Shown piece after piece: positions 38,076 to 47,239 of a DNA stretch of 64,000 nucleotides. The stretch covers positions 186,001 through 250,000 of the forward strand of contig NZ_FYEZ01000002.1 of the NCBI RefSeq assembly GCF_900187395.1, read 5' to 3'. The stretch is from Kytococcus aerolatus (GTDB lineage Bacteria; Actinomycetota; Actinomycetes; Actinomycetales; Dermatophilaceae). Below the pieces are notes generated by a model that was not told the DNA's origin, searched no databases, and saw nothing but the letters and a program-made list of their open reading frames with translations. The position numbers and the translations under genes were made by a program. Within the stretch, counting starts at the first letter, position 1; each line of letters starts with the position of its first letter.

Positions 38076-40198
38076 CGGAGGACCTGCGCGAGGTGGATCG
38101 GGGTGCTGTCGATGCCGACCCGCACGTACTGGTGGGCGCCCCACTCCCAGGTCTCCCCGGTGACGGCGTCGTGGACGGTGAAGGTGCTGTCGGGCTCCAG
38201 GCCGAGGGCGGGCAGGTCGAGGTGCACCGTCGCCTCGACGGTGGTGTGCGGGTTGAGATTGGCCACCACGAGGACGACGTCCTCGGTGCGGACCCCGCGC
38301 TCGTCGGTGAGGGTGCGGCGCTTGGAGTAGGCGATGACGTCGCGGTGGTCGGTCTCGTGGAAGTGGAGGTTCCGCAGCCGGGCCAGGGCCGGGTGGGCGC
38401 GGCGGAAGTCGTTCACCATCCGCAGCCAGCCCGACAGGTCCGGTCGGTCACCGGCTTCCGGCGTGCCGTCGATCTCCCACCGCCGGTCGACGTACTGGTA
38501 CTTCTCGTTGTCGAGGTGCTCCTCGGCCCCGGGCCGGGCGACGGACTCGCAGTGCTCGTAGCCGGCGTAGATGCCGTAGGTGGGCACGAGCGTGGCGGCC
38601 AGTGCCGAGCGCAGCCGGTGCGCGGTCTCGCCGCCGTGCTGCATGAAGGGGGTGAGGATGTCGTGCGTGGTCGGCCAGAAGCTGGGCCGCATGTAGGCGG
38701 CCGCCGGCCCGGCGAGCTCCCGGCAGTACTCGGTGAGCTCCTCCTTGTCGTGCCGCCACGCGTAGTAGGTGTACGACTGCTGGAAGCCGACCTTGGCCAG
38801 CGTGTGCATCATCGCCGGACGGGTGAAGGCCTCGGCCAGCCAGATGGTCTCCGGGTGGGTGCGGCGCACGTCGCCGATCAGCCACTGCCAGAGCTCGACC
38901 GGCTTGGTGTGCGGGTTGTCCACCCGGAAGATGCGGATGCCGTGGTCGAGCCAGACGCCGATGACGCGGCGGATCTCGGCGGCCAGGCCGGTGGGGTCGG
39001 TGTCGAAGTGCAGGGGGTAGATGTCCTGGTACTTCTTCGGCGGGTTCTCGGCGTAGGCGATGGACCCGTCGGCCCGGGTGACGAACCACTCGGGGTGCTC
39101 GCTCACCCAGGGGTGGTCGGGGGAGCACTGCAGGGCGAGGTCCAGCGCCACCTCCAGGCCGAGCTCGGTGGCGCGGGCCACGAAGGCGTCGAAGTCCGCC
39201 CAGTCCCCGAGGTCCGGGTGGAGGGCGTCGTGACCACCCTCGGCGGAGCCGATCGCGTAGGGCGAGCCGGGGTCCTCCGGGCCGGCCTCGAGGGTGTTGT
39301 TCGGACCCTTCCGGTGCGTGCTGCCGATGGGGTGGATCGGCGTGAGGTAGACGACGTCGAAGCCCATGTCGGCGATCGCCGGCAGGCGTTCGGCGGCCGT
39401 GGCGAAGGTGCCGGAGGTCCACTCACCGGTCTCCGGGTCCTGCCGGGCACCCTCGGAGCGGGGGAAGAACTCGTACCAGGCGCCGGCCAGGGCCAGCTCC
39501 CGTTCCACCCAGAGGGGAGTGCGGGGGGAGCTCGTGACGAGCTCGCGCAGCGGGTAGCGGGCCAGGGCGGTGCGGACCGCGGGGGAGGTGGCGGCGGCCA
39601 GGCGCTCGCCGGCCGGGGTCCCGGTGTCCTGCAGGGCGGTCAGCGCGGCGCGCACCGTCTCGAGGGCCTCGGGGCGGGTGGGGGCCGGGCTCCCCGGAGC
39701 GGCGGCCGAGGGGGCGGTCGGCTCGGTCGTCGGGTGGCCGGGGGCCGCCACGAAGGGGGCGCCGTCGGCCACGGCCTCGAGGGCCCGGGTCAGGACGATC
39801 CCACCCTCGGCGAGCATCAGCTCCACGTCGATCCCGGCCTCCACCTTGACGGTGGCGTGGTGCGCCCACGTGGCGTACGGGTCCGACCAGCCCTCGACGC
39901 ACAGGGACCAGGTGCCCGGCTCACCGGCAGCCACCTCGGCCGCCCAGGCGTCGAGCCCCCGGTTGGTGCACTCCAGGGCGGTCCGGTGCTCGCTGCCGTC
40001 GGGGGCCACGAGCAGGGCGGTGGCGTTCACCGCGTCGTGCCCCTCGCGGAAGACGGTGGCGGTGACGGGGAACTCCTCGCCGACCACCGCCTTGGCGGGG
40101 CGCGCCCCACCATCGACCACGGGGTGGACGTCGAGGACGGGGATGCGACCCAGCGGGGTCTGGCCGTCGTGGGCGAAGGGGCGCGCGATGGTGCTCAC
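38072..40198 (-). CDS. glgE: Alpha-1,4-glucan:maltose-1-phosphate maltosyltransferase GlgE
   Basis: Extends alpha-1,4-glucan with maltosyl units from maltose 1-phosphate. The 708-residue protein has the N-terminal beta domain ([15 protein letters not shown] near 15-29), an insert of low-complexity Pro/Ala (about 150-175), and a GH13_3 barrel with [17 protein letters not shown] (nucleophile Asp) and [13 protein letters not shown] (acid/base Glu). GTG start at 40198 with a leaderless TAGGGT on the minus strand; the longer open frame crosses the divergent gene and is rejected. Leads the glgE-treS-(mak::glgB) operon. Confidence 0.95.
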
Positions 40199-40211
40199 GC
40201 TGCTGACCCTA
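40196..40211 (-). promoter_or_regulatory. Leaderless-type promoter of the glgE operon
   Basis: Minus-strand TAGGGT (complement of 40206-40211), seven bases, then GTG. Confidence 0.6.
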
Positions 40212-40278
40212 GGGGAAGAAGGGGCCCCGGAACACCGCTGGGCGCGAGTTGTGGTCGGGGTCTCGCACCCGGGAGACC

Positions 40279-40294
40279 TACACTGCGCGGCGTG
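40279..40294 (+). promoter_or_regulatory. Leaderless-type promoter of the membrane-protein pair
   Basis: TACACT at 40279-40284, seven bases, then GTG 40292. Back to back with the glgE promoter. Confidence 0.6.
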
Positions 40295-40669
40295 ATCCCC
40301 GCTCTGACCACCGCGCTCTTCGCGGTCCTCGTCCTGCTGACCCTGGTCGCCCTGGTCTACGTCGTCGTCGGACGCCCGGTCGACAACCTCGTCCTGGGGG
40401 TCACCGGCCTCACCGGCCTGGTGCTCCTCGTGCAGACCGTGGTGGGTCTGGTGATGGGGGTGCGCACCGAGCACGACATCCCGTTCTGGGAGTTCGCCGC
40501 CTATCTGGTGGGCATGCTCGTCATGGTGCCGATCGCCTTCCTGTGGGCCGTCGCCGAGCGGGACAGCCGGTGGGGGATGGGCGTGCTGGCTATCGCCGGC
40601 ATCAGCCTGCTGGTCATGGCCGAGCGGCTCGTGGCCATCTGGTACCAGTTCCCGACGGTGACCGGCTGA
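40292..40669 (+). CDS. Four-helix membrane protein of unknown function
   Basis: Not recognised. The 125-residue product is almost wholly hydrophobic with four predicted membrane segments (about 5-28, 33-58, 67-90, 96-114) and the short acidic loop MGVRTEHDIPFWEF between the second and third. Leaderless GTG start; one-base TGATG overlap with the following membrane gene suggests a hetero-complex. It is divergent from glgE, but no functional link is visible. Confidence 0.75.
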   Translation: MIPALTTALFAVLVLLTLVALVYVVVGRPVDNLVLGVTGLTGLVLLVQTVVGLVMGVRTEHDIPFWEFAAYLVGMLVMVPIAFLWAVAERDSRWGMGVLAIAGISLLVMAERLVAIWYQFPTVTG

Positions 40670-41139
40670 TGGCGCCGCGCGCGCAGGACGGTGCGACCAC
40701 CGCGGCCCCAACCCCTCCAGACACCGCTCCCGGCGCCCGGCCCCAGGGCCGGCTCGCCGCGGGCTTCGGGCGGGTGCTCGTCGCGGCCTACGCGGTGCTG
40801 GCCCTGGCGGCCACCGGGCGGTCGATCATGCAGCTGGTGGCCTACTTCGAGCGGGCCCCGCTGGCCTACCTGCTCTCCACCGTGGCCGCGCTGGTCTACC
40901 TGGTGGCCACGGTGGCGATGGTCGTCGGTGGCCCGCGGGGGCGCGCAGTGGCCCGGGCAGCGGTGACCTTCGAGCTCGTGGGGGTGCTGGCCGTCGGCGC
41001 GGTGAGCCTGCTGCACCCGGAGTTCTTCCCCGACGAGACCGTCTGGTCGGACTTCGGCGCCCAGTACGGCTACGTGCCGCTCGTGCTGCCGGTGCTGGGG
41101 CTGTGGTGGATCACCCGCGGCGCAGACTCCACACGATGA
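40669..41139 (+). CDS. Membrane protein of unknown function
   Basis: Not recognised. The 156-residue protein has a 28-residue polar Ala/Pro-rich N-terminus and four membrane segments (about 32-55, 64-87, 94-115, 132-149). The loop LLHPEFFPDETVWSDFGAQYG before the last helix is its most distinctive stretch (seen at about residues 112-131). ATG overlaps the previous stop by one base. Its last 29 bases overlap the 3' end of convergent glgX, so the two messages are complementary there. Confidence 0.75.
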   Translation: MAPRAQDGATTAAPTPPDTAPGARPQGRLAAGFGRVLVAAYAVLALAATGRSIMQLVAYFERAPLAYLLSTVAALVYLVATVAMVVGGPRGRAVARAAVTFELVGVLAVGAVSLLHPEFFPDETVWSDFGAQYGYVPLVLPVLGLWWITRGADSTR

Positions 41140-43366
41140 CGCTGGGGCCGCTCACCGGCAGCGCCTGACCGGGCTGCGGGTCCGCGTCGCTGTCGGGGTG
41201 GTCGGGGTGCTCCCAGGCGGCGGACCACTCCAGGGTCGCCCGGGTCAGGTCGCCCAGCTGCGGGAGGACGACCTCCCCGGCGCCACCGGCGTGCAGGGCG
41301 ATGACGACGGCGGCCTCGTCGCCGTCCTCGACCTCGTCGGCCGGGGGGACCAGGGCCACGGTCACGCTCCGCCGGGCCGGGTCGGCCCACTGCTCACCGG
41401 TCATGGGCTGGCCGTCCTGGGCGAACCAGGCCGCCTGCACCTGGGCGACGCCCCCGGGACGGCCGAACTGCTCGTCGAGCGGCTCGGAGAGCTGCTCCGC
41501 GAGCTGCTCCGCGTCGCCCTCCGGGGTGGGGCTCCACGGGGCGTAGAAGCGCTGGTGGCCGATCGCGGCGAAGCGGCGGCGCAGCTCCAGCAGGCGGCGC
41601 GTGGTCTCCAACAGGTCGGTCTGCCAGGTCTCCCAGCCCCAGTCGAGGGCTGCGTCCTCCCGGTTCTCCGGGGTGAGGGCGTAGAGGTTGTTGTTGCCGC
41701 CCTGGGTGCGGCCGAACTCGTCACCGGCGGTGAGCATCGGCGTGCCCGTGGCGAGGATCGTGGTGGCGAGCAGGTTGCGCATCGAACGGCGGCGGGCAGC
41801 CGCGACGACGCGGCCCTGCTCGGTGTCCGGGACCGGGCCCTCGACACCGTGGTTGGCCGAGCGGTTCTGGTCCGAGCCGTCCCGGTTCTCCTCGCCGTTG
41901 GCCTCGTTGTGCTTGTGGTCGTAGGCGGTGAGGTCGTGGAGCGTGAAGCCGTCGTGGGCGGTCACGAAGTTCACCGAGCTGGTGGGCAGCCGTCCGTGGT
42001 GGTCGAAGAGGTCCGAGGAGCCGGAGAAGCGGGTCGCCAGCTCGCTGATGGTGGCCGCCCCGGTGAGCCAGAAGTCCCGGGTGGCGTCGCGGAAGCGGTC
42101 GTTCCACTCGGCGAAGGGAGGCGGGTAGGAACCGGTCTGCCAGCCGCCGGGGGAGACGTCCCAGGGCTCGGCGACGAGCTTCACCCCGCTGAGCACGGGG
42201 TCGGTCCGCAGCGCCACGAGCAGCGGGTGGTCACGGCGCCAGGCGCCCCGCTCGTCACGGGCGACGGCCGAGAGCAGGTCGAAGCGGAAGCCGTCCACGT
42301 GGTACTCGGTGACCCAGTGCCGCAGCGAGTCCAGGACCATCCGCAGCGTGTCGGGGTCGTTGGTGTCCACGGTGTTGCGGCAACCCGTGTGGTCGACGTC
42401 CCGGGCCACGTCGTCCAGCCGGTAGACGCCCCGGGCGTCCAGGCCGCGCCACGAGTAGGTCGGACCGGCGGCCATCGACTGCTCGCAGGTGTGGTTGTAG
42501 ACCACGTCGAGGATCACCTCGAGACCGGCGGAGTGCAGGGCGCGGACCATCCCCCGGAACTCGTCGACCACCGCCAGCGGGTCGTCGGTGGCCGCGTACC
42601 CGGGGTGCGGGGCGAACCAGCTCAGCGAGTTGTACCCCCAGTAGTTCTCGTGGCCGCGGGCCATCAGCTCGGTCTCCGAGGCCTTCGCGTGCACCGGCAG
42701 CAGCTCGATCGCCGTGGCGCCCAGGTTCCGGTAGTGCTGCAGGACCGCCGGGTGGGCGAGGCCCGCGTAGGTGCCGCGCAGCTCCTCGGGGAGGTCGGGG
42801 TGGCGGGCGGTGAGGCCCTGCACGTGGCCCTCGACGACCACCGTGTCCCGCCACGGGGTCCGCAGCGGCTCGTCCCCCTGCCAGTCGAAGGCCGGGCCGT
42901 CGGCGGGCACCACGTTCCACGGCACGGCGTCGCCGGAGTCCACCTCGCTGCGCTGGGCGCCCCCGTCGACCGGCTCCAGGGAGTCGTCGACCGCGTGGGC
43001 GAAGATCTCCGGGCCGAGCCGGGGCTCACCGGTGACGACCGTCCCGTAGGGGTCGAGGAGGCGCTTGGCCGGGTTGAACCGGTGGCCGGCGGTCGGGTCC
43101 CACGGGCCGTCGGCGCGGAAGCAGTAGCGGGTGCCGGCGGGGACGTCCTGGACGTGGTCGAACCAGGCTCCGTGGACCCGGTGCCGCAGCGGCTCGCGGC
43201 GCTCGGAGCCGTCGGGCTGCTGCAGGCACAGCCAGACCGCGGTCGCGTCGGGGGCGACCACGCAGACCTCCACGGGGTCGACGGCGGCACCGGCCGCGGG
43301 TCCGCTGAGGCGACGCAGGCCGGGGGCCGGGGCGATGTCGGGGGAGGGGCCGGGGAGGGGAGCCAT
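41111..43366 (-). CDS. glgX: Glycogen debranching enzyme GlgX
   Basis: Hydrolyses alpha-1,6 branches of glycogen after phosphorylase trimming. The 751-residue GH13 protein has an N-terminal CBM48/isoamylase domain, the barrel blocks GHENYWGYNSLSWFAPHPGYA (in part), ILDVVYNHTCE, VDGFRFDLLSAVARD, VKLVAEPWDVSPGGWQ and NFVTAHDGFTLHD, as in GlgX/TreX. A 30-residue acidic insert lies near residues 625-655. ATG follows a leaderless TACGCT. Completes the alpha-glucan gene set with the glgE operon. Confidence 0.93.
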   Translation of the reverse strand: MAPLPGPSPDIAPAPGLRRLSGPAAGAAVDPVEVCVVAPDATAVWLCLQQPDGSERREPLRHRVHGAWFDHVQDVPAGTRYCFRADGPWDPTAGHRFNPAKRLLDPYGTVVTGEPRLGPEIFAHAVDDSLEPVDGGAQRSEVDSGDAVPWNVVPADGPAFDWQGDEPLRTPWRDTVVVEGHVQGLTARHPDLPEELRGTYAGLAHPAVLQHYRNLGATAIELLPVHAKASETELMARGHENYWGYNSLSWFAPHPGYAATDDPLAVVDEFRGMVRALHSAGLEVILDVVYNHTCEQSMAAGPTYSWRGLDARGVYRLDDVARDVDHTGCRNTVDTNDPDTLRMVLDSLRHWVTEYHVDGFRFDLLSAVARDERGAWRRDHPLLVALRTDPVLSGVKLVAEPWDVSPGGWQTGSYPPPFAEWNDRFRDATRDFWLTGAATISELATRFSGSSDLFDHHGRLPTSSVNFVTAHDGFTLHDLTAYDHKHNEANGEENRDGSDQNRSANHGVEGPVPDTEQGRVVAAARRRSMRNLLATTILATGTPMLTAGDEFGRTQGGNNNLYALTPENREDAALDWGWETWQTDLLETTRRLLELRRRFAAIGHQRFYAPWSPTPEGDAEQLAEQLSEPLDEQFGRPGGVAQVQAAWFAQDGQPMTGEQWADPARRSVTVALVPPADEVEDGDEAAVVIALHAGGAGEVVLPQLGDLTRATLEWSAAWEHPDHPDSDADPQPGQALPVSGPSVIVWSLRRG

Positions 43367-43378
43367 GGGAGAAGCGTA
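43364..43378 (-). promoter_or_regulatory. Leaderless-type promoter of glgX
   Basis: Minus-strand TACGCT (complement of 43373-43378), six bases, ATG. Confidence 0.6.
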
Positions 43379-43433
43379 GGAAGTGCAGCGCCCTGCTTCC
43401 GCAGGCCCGTCCAGTGGCGCTGGTCACAGCAGG

Positions 43434-43449
43434 TAGTTTGGTGGCCATG
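43434..43449 (+). promoter_or_regulatory. Leaderless-type promoter of the YbjN-like gene
   Basis: TAGTTT at 43434-43439, seven bases, ATG 43447. Divergent to glgX. Confidence 0.6.
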
Positions 43450-44082
43450 ACTGATCCGACGAACCTCCCGAACTTCCCGATGGGCGACGACGCCGCGGGT
43501 GGTCAGACCCCCCAGCTGATCGACCAGGTGAAGGAGCGCCTGGAGGCCGACGGCATGAAGCCGCAGGTCGACAAGGACGGTGACATCGGCTTCGACGTCC
43601 AGGGGCAGACGATGTTCGTCCGCGTCACCGAGGGTGATGTCGACATCATGCGCGTCTTCGGCCAGTGGCAGATCGGCAGCGACGTCCCGCAGGACGTGGG
43701 GCGCTGGCTGCAGAACACCAATGACATCACCCTGGGCGCCAATGTCATCAAGATGGGCATCGTCGGCAGCACCCTCGTCGTCTCCGGTGAGCACCTGATG
43801 CTCAAGGGCGACAGCCCCTCGCCGCGTCTCCAGCTGACCGTCAACATGATCATGCAGGCGGTGCAGATCTGGCACGAGAACGTCATGAAGGACGACGTCC
43901 AGCACGCCACCGCCGCCCCCATCGGCAACCCCGGCCCGGCCTCTCCGGGCGCCGCCGCCCAGCAGCAGGGTCAGGCCCCCGGCGGCCTGCAGGGCGTCGA
44001 GCCCGGCGCCCGCGGCGGCTCCTCCTCTTTCAGTCTCAACCTGGGTGACGACGCCCAGGGCAACGAAGGGAACAACGCATGA
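43447..44082 (+). CDS. YbjN-domain (type III secretion chaperone-like) protein
   Basis: Cytoplasmic protein of 211 residues. Residues about 20-150 resemble the YbjN fold (IDQVKERLEADGMKPQVDKDGD, in part, then VVSGEHLMLKGDSPSPRLQ), seen in proteins of uncertain regulatory or chaperone function. The last 60 residues are a Gln/Gly/Pro-rich, likely disordered tail. Its stop overlaps the enoyl-CoA hydratase ATG, so they are translated together, though no link between the two functions is known. Confidence 0.75.
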   Translation: MTDPTNLPNFPMGDDAAGGQTPQLIDQVKERLEADGMKPQVDKDGDIGFDVQGQTMFVRVTEGDVDIMRVFGQWQIGSDVPQDVGRWLQNTNDITLGANVIKMGIVGSTLVVSGEHLMLKGDSPSPRLQLTVNMIMQAVQIWHENVMKDDVQHATAAPIGNPGPASPGAAAQQQGQAPGGLQGVEPGARGGSSSFSLNLGDDAQGNEGNNA

Positions 44083-44870
44083 TCGATCAGATCACCGAGC
44101 TCGTCCGCCTCGAGGTCGCCGACGGCATCGGCACCATCCGCCTCGACCGCCCCAAGATGAACGCCCTGAGCGTGCAGCTGCAGGACGAGATCGCCATCGT
44201 CGCCCAGCAGGCTGCCGAGGACCCCGAGGTGCACGCCGTCGTGGTCTACGGCGGCGAGCGCGTCTTCGCCGCCGGTGCGGACATCAAGGAGATGCAGCAG
44301 ATGTCCTACGCGGACATGATCGCCCGCGCCTCCAAGCTGCAGTCCTGCCTGACCGCCATCGCGCAGATCCCCAAGCCGACCGTGGCCGCCATCACCGGCT
44401 ACGCCCTCGGTGGTGGCTGCGAGCTGGCCCTGGCCTGCGACTTCCGCGTCGTGGCCGACAACGCCAAGCTCGGCCAGCCGGAGATCCTGCTCGGCGTCAT
44501 CCCGGGTGCCGGCGGCACCCAGCGCCTGCCGCGCCTCATCGGCACCGCCAAGGCCAAGGACCTCATCTTCTCCGGCCGCCACGTGGACGCCGCCGAGGCC
44601 CTGGAGATCGGTCTGGCCGACGAGGTCGTGCCGGCCGAGGAGGTCTACACCAAGGCCGTGGAGCGCATGACGCAGTACGTGGGTGGCCCGGCCATCGCCC
44701 TGCGCGCCGCCAAGGAGTCCATCGACCGCGGTGTCGAGGTGGACCTCACCACCGGCCTGGAGATCGAGCGCATCGCCTTCGCCGGTCTGTTCGCCACCGA
44801 GGACCGCCAGCTGGGCATGGACTCCTTCGTGGAGAACGGCCCCGGCAAGGCCAAGTTCGTCGGTCGCTGA
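44079..44870 (+). CDS. Enoyl-CoA hydratase/isomerase family protein
   Basis: Crotonase-fold enzyme of 263 residues that hydrates 2-enoyl-CoA or does a related reaction. It has the oxyanion-hole blocks FAAGADIKEM and ALGGGCELALACDFRVVADNA (first 15 residues shown matter most), and the catalytic-type GQPEILLGVIPGAGGTQRLPR with both Glu residues present. ATG overlaps the YbjN-like stop by four bases. Sits 181 bases upstream of etfB, in keeping with beta-oxidation or phenylacetate catabolism (PaaF-like), but assignment to one pathway is not possible. Confidence 0.9.
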   Translation: MIDQITELVRLEVADGIGTIRLDRPKMNALSVQLQDEIAIVAQQAAEDPEVHAVVVYGGERVFAAGADIKEMQQMSYADMIARASKLQSCLTAIAQIPKPTVAAITGYALGGGCELALACDFRVVADNAKLGQPEILLGVIPGAGGTQRLPRLIGTAKAKDLIFSGRHVDAAEALEIGLADEVVPAEEVYTKAVERMTQYVGGPAIALRAAKESIDRGVEVDLTTGLEIERIAFAGLFATEDRQLGMDSFVENGPGKAKFVGR

Positions 44871-44957
44871 GTCGACGCGGCCCGATCGGGGCGAATCCGT
44901 GCTGATCTGAGCCGAACCGCACGCCATCCCGCGGAAAGCGCGGAGTGACGTGCGACA

Positions 44958-44994
44958 CTGGGAGGGTGTCCCGCTGGTCGGGGCACCCTCCCAG
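44958..44994 (+). promoter_or_regulatory. Hairpin in the etfB 5' leader
   Basis: Perfect 11-base arms at 44958-44968 and 44984-44994, extended by an inner CCC/GGG pairing. It starts right after a GACACT hexamer and about 57 bases before the etfB ATG. It may stabilise the message; it is not a terminator by position. Confidence 0.4.
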
Positions 44995-45051
44995 CAACCA
45001 CCGGGCGCCGCGCCGCGAGCAGCCCGACAGAAGCCATGAGAGAGGCGATCG

Positions 45052-45840
45052 ATGAACATCGTCGTGTGCGTGAAGCACGTCCCGGACGCCCAGGGTGACC
45101 GGGCCTTCGGTGAGGACCACCTGACCGACCGGAGTGGCGACGGGCTGCTCTCGGAGCTCGACGAGTACGCCGTGGAGGAGGCCCTGAAGCTCACCGAGGG
45201 GCAGGACGACGCCCGCGTCACCGTGCTCACCATGGGCCCGGCCGACGCCGAGGAGGCCGTGAAGAAGGCCCTCCAGATGGGCGCCACCGAGGGCGTGCAC
45301 GTCACCGACGAGGCCCTCGCCGGCTCCGACGCGCTGTCCACCGCGCTCGTCCTGGCCGAGGCCGTCAAGAAGGTCGACGAGGTCGACCTCGTGCTCTTCG
45401 GCATGTCCTCCACCGACGGCACCATGGGTGTCGTCCCCGCCATGGTCGCCGAGCTGCTCGGCGTGCCCGCGGTGACCCTGGCCAACAGCCTCGAGTGCTC
45501 CGGGGAAACCGGTGGCACCATCACCATGAAGCGTGACACCGCCGAGGCCACCCTCACCGTGGAGGCCACCCTGCCGGCCGTCGTCTCGGTCACCGACCAG
45601 ATCAACGAGCCGCGCTACCCGAGCTTCAAGGGCATCATGGCCGCCAAGAAGAAGACCATCGAGTCCTGGGGCCTGGCCGAGCTCGGCCTCGACCCGGCGC
45701 TGGTGGGCTCCGCCAACGCGTGGGCCGTGGCCGACGGCGCGGACAAGAAGCCGCCGCGCGAGGCCGGCGAGATCATCACCGACGAGGGCGACGGCGGCGC
45801 GAAGCTGGCCGAGTTCCTCAAGCAGCGCAAGTTCATCTGA
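45052..45840 (+). CDS. etfB: Electron transfer flavoprotein beta subunit
   Basis: With EtfA accepts electrons from acyl-CoA dehydrogenases and passes them to the quinone pool through ETF-QO. The 262-residue protein begins [17 protein letters not shown] and has the AMP-binding [11 protein letters not shown] region and the ETF-beta signature [20 protein letters not shown] (20 residues, about 183-202). ATG follows GAGAGAGG. etfA follows after 26 bases. Confidence 0.95.
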   Translation: MNIVVCVKHVPDAQGDRAFGEDHLTDRSGDGLLSELDEYAVEEALKLTEGQDDARVTVLTMGPADAEEAVKKALQMGATEGVHVTDEALAGSDALSTALVLAEAVKKVDEVDLVLFGMSSTDGTMGVVPAMVAELLGVPAVTLANSLECSGETGGTITMKRDTAEATLTVEATLPAVVSVTDQINEPRYPSFKGIMAAKKKTIESWGLAELGLDPALVGSANAWAVADGADKKPPREAGEIITDEGDGGAKLAEFLKQRKFI

Positions 45841-45866
45841 CCCCAGCGACCACAGGAGACCGAGAC

Positions 45867-46820
45867 ATGAGTGAAGTTCTGGTTCTGGTCGACCACTCCG
45901 CCGGAGAGGTCCGCAAGACGACGGGGGAGATGCTCACCGCCGCCCGCCGCATCGGGGAGGCCTCCGCGGTCTTCGTCGGTGAGGGTGCCGAGGCCGCCCA
46001 GCCCGCGCTGGCCGGCATGGGCGCGGCGAAGGTGTACGCGCTGAACGCCCCCGAGCTCGACGAGTATCTGGTGGCCCCGACCGCCGAGGCGCTGGCCCAG
46101 CTGGTGCAGCGCACCGGGGCGGCCGCCGTGGTGCTGCCCTCCACCCCGGAGGGCAAGGAGATCGCCGGTCGGCTGGCCGTCATGACCGCCTCCGGCGTGA
46201 TCACCGACGCGATCGACCTGCAGGCCGGTGAGGGCGGGGTCCAGGTGACCAAGTCCGTGTTCGCCGGTGGGTGGACCACCACCTCCCACGTGGCCAAGGG
46301 CGTGGCGATCGTGACCCTCAAGCCGAACTCGGTGACCCCCGAGCCGGCCGAGGGCGCTGCCGCCGTGGAGTCCGTGGAGGTGGAGTTCTCGAACGTGGCC
46401 CGCGGGGCGCGCATCGTGTCCTCCGAGGAGAAGCAGGCCTCCGGTCGCCCGGCGCTCACCGAGGCCGCGATCGTGGTCTCCGGTGGTCGTGGCACCAGCG
46501 GTGACTTCGGCCCGGTCGAGGCCTTCGCCGACTCGCTCGGTGCCGCCGTGGGTGCCTCGCGCGCCGCGGTGGACTCCGGCTGGTACCCGCACTCCACGCA
46601 GGTGGGGCAGACCGGTGTCACCGTCTCGCCGCAGCTCTACGTGGCGGCCGGCATCTCCGGTGCGATCCAGCACCGCGCCGGCATGCAGACCTCCAAGACG
46701 ATCGTCGCGGTGAACAAGGACGAGGAGGCGCCGATCTTCTCGATGGTGGACCTCGGCATCGTGGGCGACCTGTTCGAGGTGCTCCCGCAGGCCACCGAGA
46801 AGGTCAACGAGGCCAAGTGA
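45867..46820 (+). CDS. etfA: Electron transfer flavoprotein alpha subunit
   Basis: FAD-binding half of ETF. The 317-residue protein carries the C-terminal FAD domain with [34 protein letters not shown] (in part) and [17 protein letters not shown] followed by [23 protein letters not shown] 45867 is preceded by AGGAGACCGAGAC. A 25-base-pair hairpin of repeat DNA begins 70 bases after the stop. Confidence 0.95.
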   Translation: MSEVLVLVDHSAGEVRKTTGEMLTAARRIGEASAVFVGEGAEAAQPALAGMGAAKVYALNAPELDEYLVAPTAEALAQLVQRTGAAAVVLPSTPEGKEIAGRLAVMTASGVITDAIDLQAGEGGVQVTKSVFAGGWTTTSHVAKGVAIVTLKPNSVTPEPAEGAAAVESVEVEFSNVARGARIVSSEEKQASGRPALTEAAIVVSGGRGTSGDFGPVEAFADSLGAAVGASRAAVDSGWYPHSTQVGQTGVTVSPQLYVAAGISGAIQHRAGMQTSKTIVAVNKDEEAPIFSMVDLGIVGDLFEVLPQATEKVNEAK

Positions 46821-46890
46821 CCCCGGGGGTGGCCGCTGGTCGCCCGGGCCGCGGAGGCCGCTGAGCCCCCGGCCCGCCGCCCCAGCACCC

Positions 46891-46947
46891 CCAGAACGGC
46901 ACCGGTCCGCATCTCAACAGTCGAGATGCGGACCGGTGCCGTTCTGG
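46891..46947 (+). terminator. Repeat-derived hairpin after etfA
   Basis: Perfect 25-base arms (46891-46915 and 46923-46947) with a seven-base loop. Each arm contains a family 2 repeat unit with its ACCGGT core. Placed where a terminator of etfBA is expected, but it lacks a T-run. Confidence 0.65.
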
Positions 46948-47164
46948 CAACCGGCCGACACCCGAGATGCGCACCGGTGTCCTCCTCGGCACAGCGGACC
47001 CCTTCTCCTCGGCCCAGCCCAGCCCTCAGATGCGGACCGGTGCCGCTCTCGTGGCCTGCGGGGCGGGAGGTGCGTACCGGTGCCGCGGTCGACGGTCGAG
47101 GTGCGGACCGGTGTCCCTCTCGGGGGAGGGTGACGGTCGAGATGCGGACCGGTGCGCACCTGGG
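46891..47164. repeat. Intergenic repeat family 2 cluster B (GAGATGCGGACCGGTGC)
   Basis: The 419-base gap between etfA and the PfpI-like gene holds at least seven copies of the same unit as near 22.2 kb: one reverse copy at about 46898-46915 and forward copies starting near 46923, 46964, 47027, 47067, 47098 and 47140. Several are followed at a short distance by CTCTCGGG. Spacers vary from about 13 to 50 bases. No protein-coding gene supported here. Confidence 0.85.
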
Positions 47165-47239
47165 CCCGCGGCGTGGGGATGCTCACAGCCCCCGGCGTTC
47201 CGATTGCGAGGCCTCGGGGGATGGGCGAACAATGAAGGC

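Noticed and set aside
46891-47164. CRISPR array
   Set aside because: The repeats occur in both orientations with irregular spacers of about 13-50 bases, the units vary, and no cas genes are present.
46914-47186. Small open frames through the repeat cluster (and 22.1-22.3 kb)
   Set aside because: Their translations are only the repeat read in frame; no start signals and no resemblance to proteins.
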